Source: Odontesthes bonariensis
Lineage: Eukaryota > Chordata > Actinopteri > Atheriniformes > Atherinopsidae
Assembly (NCBI RefSeq): GCF_027942865.1
Contig: NC_134509.1
Span: forward strand, 21,190,697 to 21,254,696
Direction: 5' to 3'
DNA: 64,000 nt
Shown: in pieces, positions 48,301 to 57,430 of the stretch
How positions within the stretch are numbered: position 1 is the first letter of the stretch
Layout of the letters: each line of letters opens with the position of its first letter
The notes under the pieces: generated by a model
What the model was told of the DNA's origin: nothing
What the model saw: only the letters and a program-made list of their open reading frames with translations
Database searches by the model: none
Made by a program: the position numbers and the translations under genes

Positions 48301-50116
48301 TTAAATTTAAAAATTGTTACCTTAAAATCGTGATCTAGAAACATATTCCAGTCTATTGCTATTTAAACTGTGTTAAACTACAAACCTTCAGCAAAAATAA
48401 TCAATATCCAGAGCTGTGTTACTTTTAAAAGGACTGAGTTATTATTAAAAGTAAAATACGGATACATATATAACAGAATTTAGATAAAAAACTGAGAGGA
48501 AGTTAACACTAAGCTTCTAACAACACTGATATCTCATGCTCTTGGAAGTTTGTCTTGTGCTTTTGGAGCTGTGGTTGCTCAGACTGTGGTTTCTAGATTA
48601 AAAATCAATCATTTTCTCTTATTTAAAAAAAGTTTAACGTAAAGAGGCAGCAGTTAAGTGGGAAATATGACCCTGAATGGGCACAGTCAGTTCCACCTTC
48701 AGCTTGGGCTTGGCTGTTCTGGCTGCTTATGTTGGAATATCTGCTCTTCACCACCTCCAGCTGATCGTGTGCCTGCTGACGCTTGGCTTCAGCGTCTGCC
48801 TTTGTCTGATGAATGTCCTCCAGCCTCTTTTGCACTGTGGCCAGATGTTCCTGAACCCTGAACATATCGACTAAGACTTCCTGGTTGCGGTCGTCATCCT
48901 CCCTCTCAAATCCAATCTGGGGTCGCAGGAGCAAGAGCACAAGTCAGATGATGTTAGTTTATTAGCCAAACATTCTTCACAGGTGTTTTCACTGCTATGT
49001 CGTGCATTAAAACATACGAGGAGCATCGTCTCCTTGACACATTTGCAGGTTTTCTTTTAAACAAACAGAGAAGAAGCCCACCTTTTCATAAAGCTCTGAC
49101 TTGCCCCTCTCCAGCTGTTTGCGGAACAGATTGCTCAGAGCGCCTTGAAACCTTCTGACCAGCGGCTGCAAACAGGTGACGTGGAACAACAAAACGTTAT
49201 CTTTTTTAAATGATCAATGTACATGTTTAACATCAGAGACAAAAAGCTCAGAGCCTGATATTTTATCTTTGGAAAGCAGCTGGAAAAAAGAATTAATATG
49301 ACAACAAATGGCTATTCCATGAACATAGAAGGACTTTAAGACTAAGATACAGACGTGTTCGGGATCAATAATGATAAAATCCTCCTCCTCCTCTTCTTGC
49401 TCCTGTGGGGATTCCTCATCCTCCATGTCTTCTGCTGAGTCAGGGCTCAACAGGTGAGGCACTGAAACACACACGATAAAAGGCATTATTCAACAAATAA
49501 AGATCATTGTGAATGCTGCTGAGTGAATTAGCCTGTTTTCACCACTTTGTTCTCTTTGTTTCCTGTATTCAGACAAGGTTTTTGTAAAGGTAGTGAGAGT
49601 ATTTAGACATAAGTTAAACACTTGTGTTAAATTAACCTATTATACTGACAGGTAAGTGTGTGTGTGTGTGTGTGTGTGGGGGGGGTTACGGTACTCACCT
49701 GCTACGCTGAGGTCAAAGTCCGGCTGGGGTGAGAGGTCACCAGGCTGAGGTGCAGATGGTTCCTGTGAGTCACCCACAGAGGTAGTTATAAGCTCACATC
49801 GTGTGTTGTGAAGCAGATTACATTTTCAGTGTTGAGCTTTATTTGATGAAGACTTCCTACAACTGTTCTAGTCCTAACCTCCACACCACCTGGACAAATA
49901 TCCAACGCGCCTTCATGAGCAGAAGAAGACACAACAAAGCGGGGAAATGAAAGATACAGGTCTTTCTGAGCTCTCTGGACATCTCACCTCTGGACCAAGT
50001 GAGCCCGGCGCTCCACTTCCCTCTGCCACCTCGCCACCTTCATCCTGCAGGTTGGTGTAGCCCTCATTTTGAGTGGCGCTCTCCTTCAATCCCTCCTCTT
50101 CCTCAGCGCTCTGCAT
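42053..50116 (-). CDS. ccdc40: ccdc40: axonemal coiled-coil ruler protein, full gene span (18 coding exons)
   Basis: CCDC40 pairs with CCDC39 along axonemal doublet microtubules, setting the 96-nm repeat and anchoring inner dynein arms and the nexin-dynein regulatory complex; human loss causes primary ciliary dyskinesia. I joined 18 exons: 49988-50116, 49699-49762, 49355-49461, 49082-49165, 48697-48916, 47965-48122, 47735-47857, 46834-46952, 46279-46522, 46003-46185, 45431-45676, 45118-45331, 44769-44938, 44594-44685, 44201-44321, 42889-43077, 42656-42814, 42053-42304. The total is 2874 nt (957 residues; human about 1142, the difference lying mostly in the acidic N-terminus). Residues 1-100 are acidic and low-complexity; from about 101 on the protein is nearly continuous coiled coil. 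Diagnostic stretches are [13 protein letters not shown] and AEIHRM. One intron uses a GC donor. An X-box upstream fits cilia-specific control. Confidence 0.95.
42656..42814 (-). CDS. ccdc40: ccdc40 coding exon 17
   Basis: Residues 822-874, with [20 protein letters not shown], matching the human SSSLLEKQEKL region. Acceptor TTGCCAG, donor AGG|GTGAAT. Confidence 0.92.
42889..43077 (-). CDS. ccdc40: ccdc40 coding exon 16
   Basis: Residues 759-821, with [20 protein letters not shown], matching human [20 protein letters not shown]. The intron before it holds a hAT relic. Confidence 0.94.
43444..44039 (-). pseudogene. hAT transposon relic with BED zinc finger, in a ccdc40 intron
   Basis: The ends are TAGGGCT at 43444 and AGCCCTA at 44039. 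The flanking 8-mers ATTACAAT and GTTACATT agree at 6 of 8 positions, a decayed hAT-size duplication. The minus-strand frame (43883-43575) contains [20 protein letters not shown] and YHLKAKH, a CxxC...HxxxxH BED finger. Nothing of the catalytic or dimerisation domain remains. It sits between coding exons 15 and 16. Confidence 0.8.
44201..44321 (-). CDS. ccdc40: ccdc40 coding exon 15
   Basis: Residues 718-758: [20 protein letters not shown] through MKAEIHRME. This is nearly identical to human CCDC40 and is the clearest identifier of the gene. Confidence 0.96.
44594..44685 (-). CDS. ccdc40: ccdc40 coding exon 14
   Basis: Residues 688-717, [20 protein letters not shown] and ending LVEA, matching human NQLVEAEHQ. 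Donor GCTGA|GTCAGT, phase 2. Confidence 0.9.
44769..44938 (-). CDS. ccdc40: ccdc40 coding exon 13 (followed by a GC donor)
   Basis: Residues 631-687, with [21 protein letters not shown] coiled coil ending DFLHRIK. The coding frame joins exon 14 only at AAG|GCATGG, a GC rather than GT donor; no GT lies close enough to serve. Confidence 0.87.
45118..45331 (-). CDS. ccdc40: ccdc40 coding exon 12
   Basis: Residues 560-630, with [20 protein letters not shown], matching human VTWLRLQQEMVKV. Acceptor CTCCCAG, donor A|GTATGC. Confidence 0.92.
45431..45676 (-). CDS. ccdc40: ccdc40 coding exon 11
   Basis: Residues 478-559, coiled coil [20 protein letters not shown] through [11 protein letters not shown]. 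Acceptor CCCTTAG, donor GGG|GTGAGG, phase 0. Confidence 0.92.
46003..46185 (-). CDS. ccdc40: ccdc40 coding exon 10
   Basis: Residues 417-477, with [20 protein letters not shown], matching the human TSNKTTKYFNQL segment. Acceptor TTCCAAG, donor AAG|GTACAC. Confidence 0.92.
46279..46522 (-). CDS. ccdc40: ccdc40 coding exon 9
   Basis: Residues 335-416, with [20 protein letters not shown], matching human [20 protein letters not shown]. Acceptor TCCTTCAG, donor AAG|GTTAGT. Confidence 0.93.
46834..46952 (-). CDS. ccdc40: ccdc40 coding exon 8
   Basis: Residues 296-334, with [20 protein letters not shown], matching the human KRRIMQQWASSLVGM region. Phase 2 out, donor CG|GTAAGA. Confidence 0.92.
47500..47565 (+). 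repeat. Short dispersed repeat in a ccdc40 intron, shared with 39.2 kb
   Basis: AACCTGGACCTTATTTCTGG preceded by a T run matches the reverse complement of 39185-39230. Both look like pieces of one MITE family. Confidence 0.5.
47735..47857 (-). CDS. ccdc40: ccdc40 coding exon 7
   Basis: Residues 255-295, [20 protein letters not shown] and onward, matching human [20 protein letters not shown]. Phase 0 on both sides. Confidence 0.93.
47965..48122 (-). CDS. ccdc40: ccdc40 coding exon 6
   Basis: Residues 202-254, with [20 protein letters not shown] and ending AEERKLKQ. Acceptor TTTTTCAG, donor CAG|GTGCAC. Confidence 0.88.
48697..48916 (-). CDS. ccdc40: ccdc40 coding exon 5
   Basis: Residues 129-201, coiled coil with [20 protein letters not shown]. 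Acceptor GACCCCAG, donor G|GTGGAA, phase 1 out. Confidence 0.88.
49082..49165 (-). CDS. ccdc40: ccdc40 coding exon 4
   Basis: Residues 101-128, [20 protein letters not shown] and onward, equal to human [20 protein letters not shown]. The coiled coil starts here. Confidence 0.92.
49355..49461 (-). CDS. ccdc40: ccdc40 coding exon 3 (acidic block)
   Basis: Residues 65-100: an acidic run (EEEEED) followed by FIIIDPEH, matching the human LVVLDPDHPL segment. Acceptor GTTTCAG, donor CAC|GTCTGT. Confidence 0.88.
49656..49685. repeat. (GT)n plus poly-G tract in a ccdc40 intron
   Basis: About eleven GT units followed by eight or more G, starting 13 bp inside the intron after coding exon 2. Confidence 0.9.
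49699..49762 (-). CDS. ccdc40: ccdc40 coding exon 2
   Basis: Residues 44-64, [20 protein letters not shown]. Acceptor ACTCACAG, donor G|GTGAGT. A (GT)n run and poly-G tract begin 13 bp into the following intron. Confidence 0.8.
49988..50116 (-). CDS. ccdc40: ccdc40 coding exon 1 (start)
   Basis: Residues 1-43, starting [13 protein letters not shown]; acidic and glycine-rich. Donor GAG|GTGAGA, phase 0. The first in-frame Met of the open stretch was taken as start. Confidence 0.82.
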
Positions 50117-50640
50117 TGAACCTTAAATGACCAACAAGTGGTTAACAGATGGCACGATTCACACGGAAATGTCATTTTTCTGAGAAACAGACATGCCACG
50201 CAACTAGATAAAGTTACTCCTCTTTTTATGTTGTTTTGGTTTTATTTTACTGGCTTTCCGGAAGTGGCTGGTGTTGAAGACGCAAGACCTTCGAATAAAA
50301 ACCAGGACTGCGTTGCGGTCGATGGAGGTTGCGGGAAACCTTATCTCACAGCGACTGACGGCAACAAACTTTTGATATTTAATAATAAAGGGGGAAAATG
50401 CTCCTTATAACCACTACAATGCTATTTAAATTCGGCTTATTTTTTATTCGGCTTACCGCTGCTAAACCGCCACCAGCAGGTCGCCGCAAAAACGTTGCCG
50501 GGCAACCGCAAACTTCCGTTAAAGCAGGAAGTGCAGAGCTCAAAGCGATGCTCTGCAGAGTCAGGTGTCTGCGTGGGGGTTGTTTTCCACCGCTTAATGC
50601 TGTCATTGATAGGTTTTGGCTGGCAACTCCATTTAAACTG
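50117..50640 (-). promoter_or_regulatory. Putative ccdc40 promoter and 5' UTR region
   Basis: Upstream of the ccdc40 start, with local GC enrichment at 50440-50600 around the X-box. There is no convincing divergent gene: the short plus-strand reading frames here do not resemble known proteins. The transcription start site is not determined. Confidence 0.4.
50494..50506. promoter_or_regulatory. RFX X-box in the ccdc40 promoter region
   Basis: The sequence reads GTTGCC-G-GGCAAC: two perfect inverted RFX half-sites with a one-base spacer, which fits the X-box consensus GTNRCC(0-3)RGYAAC. It lies 378 bp upstream of the ccdc40 start codon in a locally GC-richer stretch. RFX2/RFX3 together with FOXJ1 are the established regulators of motile-cilia genes, so direct control of ccdc40 is a reasonable inference. 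No TATA box was seen. Confidence 0.7.
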
Positions 50641-50699
50641 AATTAAACTGCAACATTTTGTTGTTCAAAAGCTTGTACTACTCTGTTCCCTTTATTCTT

Positions 50700-50960
50700 T
50701 CCTATGGTGCATCAGTTCATTGAGGTCTGTGGACACTCTCTTTAGCTGAGCATTTCAGTCAGACTGAGGTCTGGACTTTGACTGGACCATTACAATAGGT
50801 TGATTTCTTAATTTTCAGACATTCTTCTGCAGATTTGCCGCTGTGGTTGGGATCATTGTCCTGTTGCATTTCTCAACTCCTGCCAAGCTTTAGCAGCCAG
50901 ACAGATGGTCTCACATTAGATCATAAAATACTTTGGTATACAGAGGAGTTCATTCCCACC
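50700..50960 (-). pseudogene. Short Tc1/mariner-like transposase relic
   Basis: The minus-strand frame near 50870-50760 reads MQQDNDPNHSGKSAEECLK, the catalytic QQDNDPKHT-type segment of Tc1 transposases, then degrades. It lies about 600 bp upstream of ccdc40. Confidence 0.65.
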
Positions 50961-53900
50961 AGACAGGATGCCCATTGATGTCGGTGCTAAATCAGGGCGA
51001 CGCACAATTGCTCCTATTTCTTTCAAATCAGGGTAAAGTAAAGTTTCAACAACAATGAAAGCTCAAAATTAAAACAATGTATCATGAATGATGAAATACA
51101 CAATCAAATATACAATAATGTTACTAAAACTAAGAAAATGTTGGATAAGAGTCCTTTAAACCCTCAGCAGTGTAGGCTAGTCAGATTCCACTCGCTTCTG
51201 TCGCTGAGTTATGTCTGCCTCTGATGGTATCTGAATTCATATTTTCAGTCCACCTGCAGCAGGTAAAAGCAACAATAAGACTGTCAGTTTTACACTAAAA
51301 TCCCTGTACAGATTTATATTTCAACCACTCGTACAGAAAACTGAATACTGTCCACAATTTTCATGTATTCTTTGATATGCTACATGTTTTTGACAGAATT
51401 TAGGCTTTATATCCATTTTCTTCTTCTATAACTTATTTTCTTAGTTTCTTTTCCATATAATCGTAAACTTTGTTTACAACATTTTAGGTTCTCAGTTATA
51501 AATCTAAGCTATATACCATATGAAGCATCATATTAACACATATTCAGTTATTATTATTGTCCTCATTCTGCTGTCCTCTTTAAACTAACCCAAATGTATG
51601 ATTTCAGTTACAGAAAAAAGAGATTTTTCCACAATATCCTTCCTTTAATTATTTCCATTTGCCCATTTTACAGAGTGTGATAAGTGTAGATCAATACCAG
51701 GAAATTAAAATAAGGCAGCATCTTCCTCCATGAGTTCAGACTGACATCAACTGACGAAAGTAAGCTGTTTGCTCTTATATGAAAACACAAAACCCAAATA
51801 CAAAAACACCAGATTTTCTTCCTCATCATCCATCTGACGGGCAGGTAAAAGCAAAAAAATCCTTTCACAGATCTCAGCACTGATCAGTTCATCTTGCACA
51901 TCGTGACTAACTATCACATGTTTCATTAATGTTGTTAAAATGGATTTATTCAACATGCTGTAGTGAGCCGACGGGTTCTGCCACAGGATGGACCCAACAG
52001 CCAATCAACCAACACCAAGTATGAGAAGAGAAGAGCTGCAGCTGTATGTTCCTGGAGCAGTACCGCTCTCTGGTGGCGAACACTGGAAAAGCCTCCATAG
52101 GCATCTGTAATAATCAGCTAACTAGTTTAAAACAAGTACTTGACTTTAGCAGCAAAGGTTTAATGTGAAAAATAAAAAAATGTAACACTTAATTCCTTGG
52201 TTTTCATCAGTATCCGATACATGTGGGTAGACAGAATGCTGGCGACAGCTCTGCCATCTATCACCGCATCTTACCAGTCCTCTGATTGTCTGACAGCCAT
52301 TTTACACAGACTCTTCCTCATTTTTCTCCCGTGTTTCTTGTTTTTTGGTATATAGTTAGTTCTATTTTAGTAAAGCTAATTTACTATTTCTTTGGGGGAG
52401 ACATTTTGATCTGTCTGAACCAGATGTGATTGTTGAAAACAGAACGTGTGTTTTATCTTCTTTCCTTCCATCTCATCTCCTCTGCATGACTGCTCTGACA
52501 AATTAGTTTATCCTGTTCATACACTCAGTGTAAATCTGATGAAAACGAATCAAATACAACAAAGCAGTCAGACACTCTGCATTAAGTGTTCAGTTTGTTC
52601 AGTTTTTGTTAATGGCCCCAAAAAGAAGAGTGAGGGCACAGGTAACCCTCCATACAATGAAGTTCAGCACCTCTACAACCTTGTGCAAAGGTTTAAAAAA
52701 AGCTATAACGGTGGGATTTGATACCGACTGTTTTATTTAAAGCGAATTGTTAGGTTTCTGTCTTTGTAACATGCCCCTAGTTGCTTCAGCTCTGCCTCCA
52801 AAGCCCCTCCCTGCAGAGGTGACTGTCATGTATGTGCAGACCTGTAACCATAGCAACTGCGTAGGTGATTAGGTGCATTCAACTTTTGGTGACGCAGGGA
52901 GGCAGTGGCTTGACATCACGCACGATGGTGCTGAAGCAATGCATGCAGATTTAAAAGCTTACCAGCTAAAAATGGTCAAATCTGGTGGGAAAGAGAAGAA
53001 ATGGAGAAAGAAAATAGGAGAAAGAGGACGGATCTTACCGGGAGGAACTGAATCACTCCACTGAATACAATGTTTGCTAATTAACAAGCTGGTATTCTGC
53101 AGCAGTCTGATGCCTGGCTAAATCTGACCCCATTTTTTTTTTTTTACAGTAAACAGCAAACAAAAATCATGTGTTTACTATATAAACTCATGCGTGGCAG
53201 ATTTTTTTTGTTTTTTAATATTGAAACGCTTTAGAAATGCAATTCATGAACTGATTAATTTGCAGTGGACGGATATGTTTAACGTTCGGCTAGAAATGGA
53301 CTGAGATGTGGTTCCAGAGGCTGATCCAACAGTTTGAACATAGAAACATTATTCTGAAATTAGAGGCCGGAGTTAACCTCAGAGGAAGCCAGAAAGGAAT
53401 GTCACACATTTGGGCGTTTTTTGGATGCCAGTGCTACTTTGGCATGACATTGCACTCTAATCTAATATCTGGCTAAAACTTGGGAGCAGATTTGCACACA
53501 CGCACTCATAACAAAAGAAAAGATAAAGTTAAATAAGGTCAAGGAACCACAATCAGAAACTGTAAGATATAACCTAAGCTTACCGTAACAAAGTTCTTCT
53601 GTAATCATGTTTGAACATTGTGACCTTCAAAACTGACAAAAATGTGAGTTTATGTTTCAATAAATTGAACCTTTTTTAAAGAAAGATTAAATTTTTTTTG
53701 CAGTCGAGGACATCGAAAGACATGTAAATGTAATAAATGTTCTTGAAAACCCCAAAGCTCTCCTCCTTTTCCCCCTTTTATCTATTCCCTGTAATGCCTG
53801 ACCTTTTCCTTCTTTCCCGTCTCACTTCTCTGTCTCCTCAGCTGAGGTGTGCATATGGATTACCTGATGAGGCTCAGATAATCTACAATACCACAACACA

Positions 53901-54229
53901 ATGTTGGGGAGTATTTTGGTACCCAACCTTAAATCAGGTGGGTGTAACCAAGTGACTGACGTTCTTCCCATCAGCTCTGGCTGTTTCAGTTTTGGGCCAA
54001 ATCACTGCACAAGCCTTCTGGTCAAGTTTCCAGAAGTCCAGTTTCAACTTAATGCCCAAGTCCTCGCAGACCTTAAACTTTTCAATGATCTTCAGACCCA
54101 CTACCTGCAGGGAGCACCATAACGGTCCAGCGTGGACTGGACTGGGCAGCAGCCAAAGGCGAACTGGCTAAACTTTGCTCGTAGAGATGTGAAGCGGGGC
54201 TGAGAGAGGCTTGAGTTGGATGAAGTCTG
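50961..54229. other. No gene recognised
   Basis: AT-rich intergenic sequence, with short reading frames lacking splice context or similarity. TBC1D16, next to CCDC40 in human, is not seen. Confidence 0.5.
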
Positions 54230-54760
54230 ACTCCCTTCAGGAGCAGTGGTTCTGGAGGCATTCTCCCAGAGAAAAGCTGGATGTTTTTCTCCACTCTGGA
54301 GTTACTCTGAGGTGAGAGGTGGAAGGCCTCCTGGCCTTCTTGTGGCCTCCTGTTTCAGTACACAAACACAGGAGTTTTTCCCAGTAGATGATAGCATGGG
54401 TTCCCTGTGCATCCAGGTCAGGGAACGGGCTCTGATTGCTGCTCAAAGTGCACAATCCCACATGTAGTCTCTGGGTTACGTGCTGGAGAGTGCACCACCT
54501 GGAGACCCCACTGTCCTCCTGCGAAACATCACATTCATGTGGGTGACAGCAGTGAAATCTGGAAGGTGATGATTGGGAGTAACGGCCTGCCCGATCCAAA
54601 CTCAAGTGGTGTTTGTTGTCCGTTGCAGGAAGGTCAGGAACAGAACATCTGGACTGAATACCAGGCTGGTGCTCCCATTTTCAAAAGGGGGGACCACAGG
54701 ATGTATTCCAGCCTCAGGGGGTCACACAGTACTGCTGCTGCAAAATAATCAATCATGGAG
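54230..54760 (+). pseudogene. Degenerate Rex3-like LINE fragment (endonuclease region joined to RT start)
   Basis: Reading across frames gives pieces that align with the intact Rex3 in this window: a GWTLF-like start near 54275, SLCIQVRERALIAAQ near 54400 (versus [14 protein letters not shown]), SAPPGDPTVLL near 54500, IGSNGLPDPNSSGV near 54575, and then, after a deletion, PIFKRGDHRMYSSLRG near 54680 (versus [16 protein letters not shown]). Frameshifts and stops show it is long dead. Confidence 0.8.
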
Positions 54761-55254
54761 TGTACATTTTAAACACTGTTTGTGGATTTTGAATTCAGTT
54801 AATCATATCTTGGTGTAAAAGGTAATTTGTTGTCGTTCGTATGTGGCTCATTTTAGACGTGGTGGACGTGTATTATAGTCACACAGATTATTTTGATTTT
54901 TTTCTATTTGGGTCAGACCACATGTGATCTCTCATTTCATGACTGTTGCAGCATTAAAACCACCAGATTGGAAAGCTCTCCTTCTTATCATTTATCTTAA
55001 GAAGAGGCCTCATGATGGGGCATTCTGACACTATGAAAAAATCTGCAGCAATAAAAGGTTAAAATAAGGATAACGCTGTCTGTACGGCCCGAGCACGGCT
55101 GCAGCTTGTGATGTGATGAAGCCTAAATAAGATATAACCAAGAGTCAAGAACGCGAATAATCTTAATGACATGAAGCTATCAGTGACCTTCCGTTTCTTT
55201 ATTACCACAACAGGAAAAAAAGAGAAATAGAGTATAGTGATATGCTGTAATGTC

Positions 55255-55335
55255 CATAAAACTGATATTTTATTCACAATAAAACATAGAAAACATATTA
55301 AATGTTGAAAGTGAGACATTTTACTATTTCATTAA
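55255..55335. repeat. Diverged inverted fragment of the 21.3-kb repeat
   Basis: The reverse complement reads TGTCTCACTTTCAACATTTA and TTTTCTATGTTTTATTGTG, parallel to 21425-21480. Confidence 0.45.
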
Positions 55336-55339
55336 ATGT

Positions 55340-57416
55340 TAGTTGATTTCCTGGCAGAAATGTGAGCAAAAGGCTGGAAAAGTGAGATGTAGTGAAATGA
55401 AAGAGGTGGAGGAATATGTTGTGGCTAATTGGGTTAACTGGAACAGATGGACAGAGCCATGTGGATGTGGCTGTATGAGTCCAGTGGACACTAAATTAGA
55501 CCTTACAGTGCACTGTTGAAAAACCGTAAACAGCAAATACAATACAGAACAGCTAATCTCATTGGAAGTGGCAGATGGCTTGATGATTTATCTAAAAGAT
55601 ATATAAATGGCAGACCTGCCTTTTTAATGACATACTGCTGCTTTGGATTTCAGCCATGATATCAGAGCCTGCAGTGTTCATTAAGAACCTACGTCAGATT
55701 CAGAGTCCCCACTAACTGAATGTTCTGCTTTAATAAACTCAAGGACTCCGTGGGCTTGCAGTGGTCGTGTTCATTCATCTTTCTTTTTCTACAACTCTGC
55801 CTACATCCCTATTAAAGTCCCATTAAGCTTTAATGAACCGACTACGTCCAAATGAACAAAACGTGGGCTCAAAGATAGTGCACTTTGATCAGCATCCCCT
55901 CATCTTCCATTCTGTCCTCCTGACCTGCATCCATCGTGCTGATTAGTGAACGTCCTGCTTTCATCATTCATATGAAAATTACATTTCCTCCAATACATCC
56001 TTCTGCTGGAAAAAAACATACGGGGTGATTAATACTATTTAATATTCACAGAGCACCTTCACACAACTATTAAACCCCTGATTAGACCACCTTTTGATGA
56101 GTGTTAATGCTGCACTGTTTTCTAAATGAAGACTAATGCTACAGCCTCTGCTGGATGAGCTAGTTTACCAGCAGTTTTGCCATATGAGCCAGAATAGTTG
56201 TGGTGATGTCAGTGTTTTTCTCTACAGCCTGAAAGATATTAAGCAACAGCAGCCAGAGGAGTCAAATGACTTGTGACGAGGTGTCACTGCACTTGGCTGC
56301 GATCTGGTGACAGTTGGAAAATGCAAAAGCATTCAGACTGACAATCCATAATGTAACGTATATATAAAAAGGCCATTTTTGGATAAGACAAACCCTCTGA
56401 ATGTTAGATTAGTGTCTCCACACACCTTTTAGGTAGACAAAATGATGTTTAAACAAAACTAAACTTCAAGACTTTGCATAACCTGACTGATCATCTAAAA
56501 ACGATAAAAGAACTCAGTAAATTCAGTCGTTTGTTAAAAGACTTAACAGCTTAATGACATGAAAAGTAGCTACAGCAGCACAATGTGTGAGATGTTGAGA
56601 TCAAATAATACAAACTACAGTTAGATATAAGTGCAGAGGGGCCACAAAGAACAAAAAAGGGATTTAATTTCTGTTTTATTTCCACTTATGTCATAATGTC
56701 GGCGGCTTTTTTATCAAATGTGATCCAGTAAGTCTTAATTTAGGGGGAAGAAAGGTTGATTTATACGAAGTGACAGATTGCAGGATGTGGCCAAACCAAG
56801 TGTAAAAGTGACAAACTGTGCCAGCTGGTTGGCTCAGAGCTCAGTGCTTTGCCAAAATTAGGACTGGCACAAGTTCATGGCACCTGATTGTAGTGGACAA
56901 GGTCGTGGAGACCTTCTTTCTTTGTCCCTGTTGGAGAGGAAAAATAAAGCAACAGGTGAGTCACTGAGTTTCATAAGCTCTGAGTAACCTGTAAAAGATC
57001 CATGTTAAAGTAGAAGAAACACCAGTCTACAACATGCTGCCGTCGGTTTCTGTGTGTTAAAAACTGTGGGAAAACATGGTGTTACATCACTGACTGATCA
57101 GTTAGGGCACCCCTATATTAATATTAATAGATAAAGGAAACTATGGATCGTAACTAAAATATTCTAACGTTAATACTTCAGGAAAACAGGCTTGTTACTC
57201 GAAAAATAAAACAACCATTGATCCTGAATCCCACATTGTAGCCGGTCTGCGTGATTTATGACCAAAATGTTAATTATTGTTCATTTTAAATGACTTTTAT
57301 CTGTTAATTTCAGTTCTGATTTAAATTAACATCCAGATACAAATTCTGAAATGGATTCCAGATTAAATTATTTCACATCAATCAAGTCAAATGTAGGTCA
57401 AAACAGTTTGTTCTGT
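55340..57416. other. No gene recognised
   Basis: Intergenic sequence up to the Rex3 target-site duplication; nothing supported. Confidence 0.5.
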
Positions 57417-57430
57417 GGTTTTTAAATAGT

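Noticed and set aside
49881..49912. Possible extra ccdc40 exon between coding exons 1 and 2
   Set aside because: Acceptor-like AG and donor-like GT exist, but 32 nt breaks the phase between two phase-0 neighbours and the peptide matches nothing.
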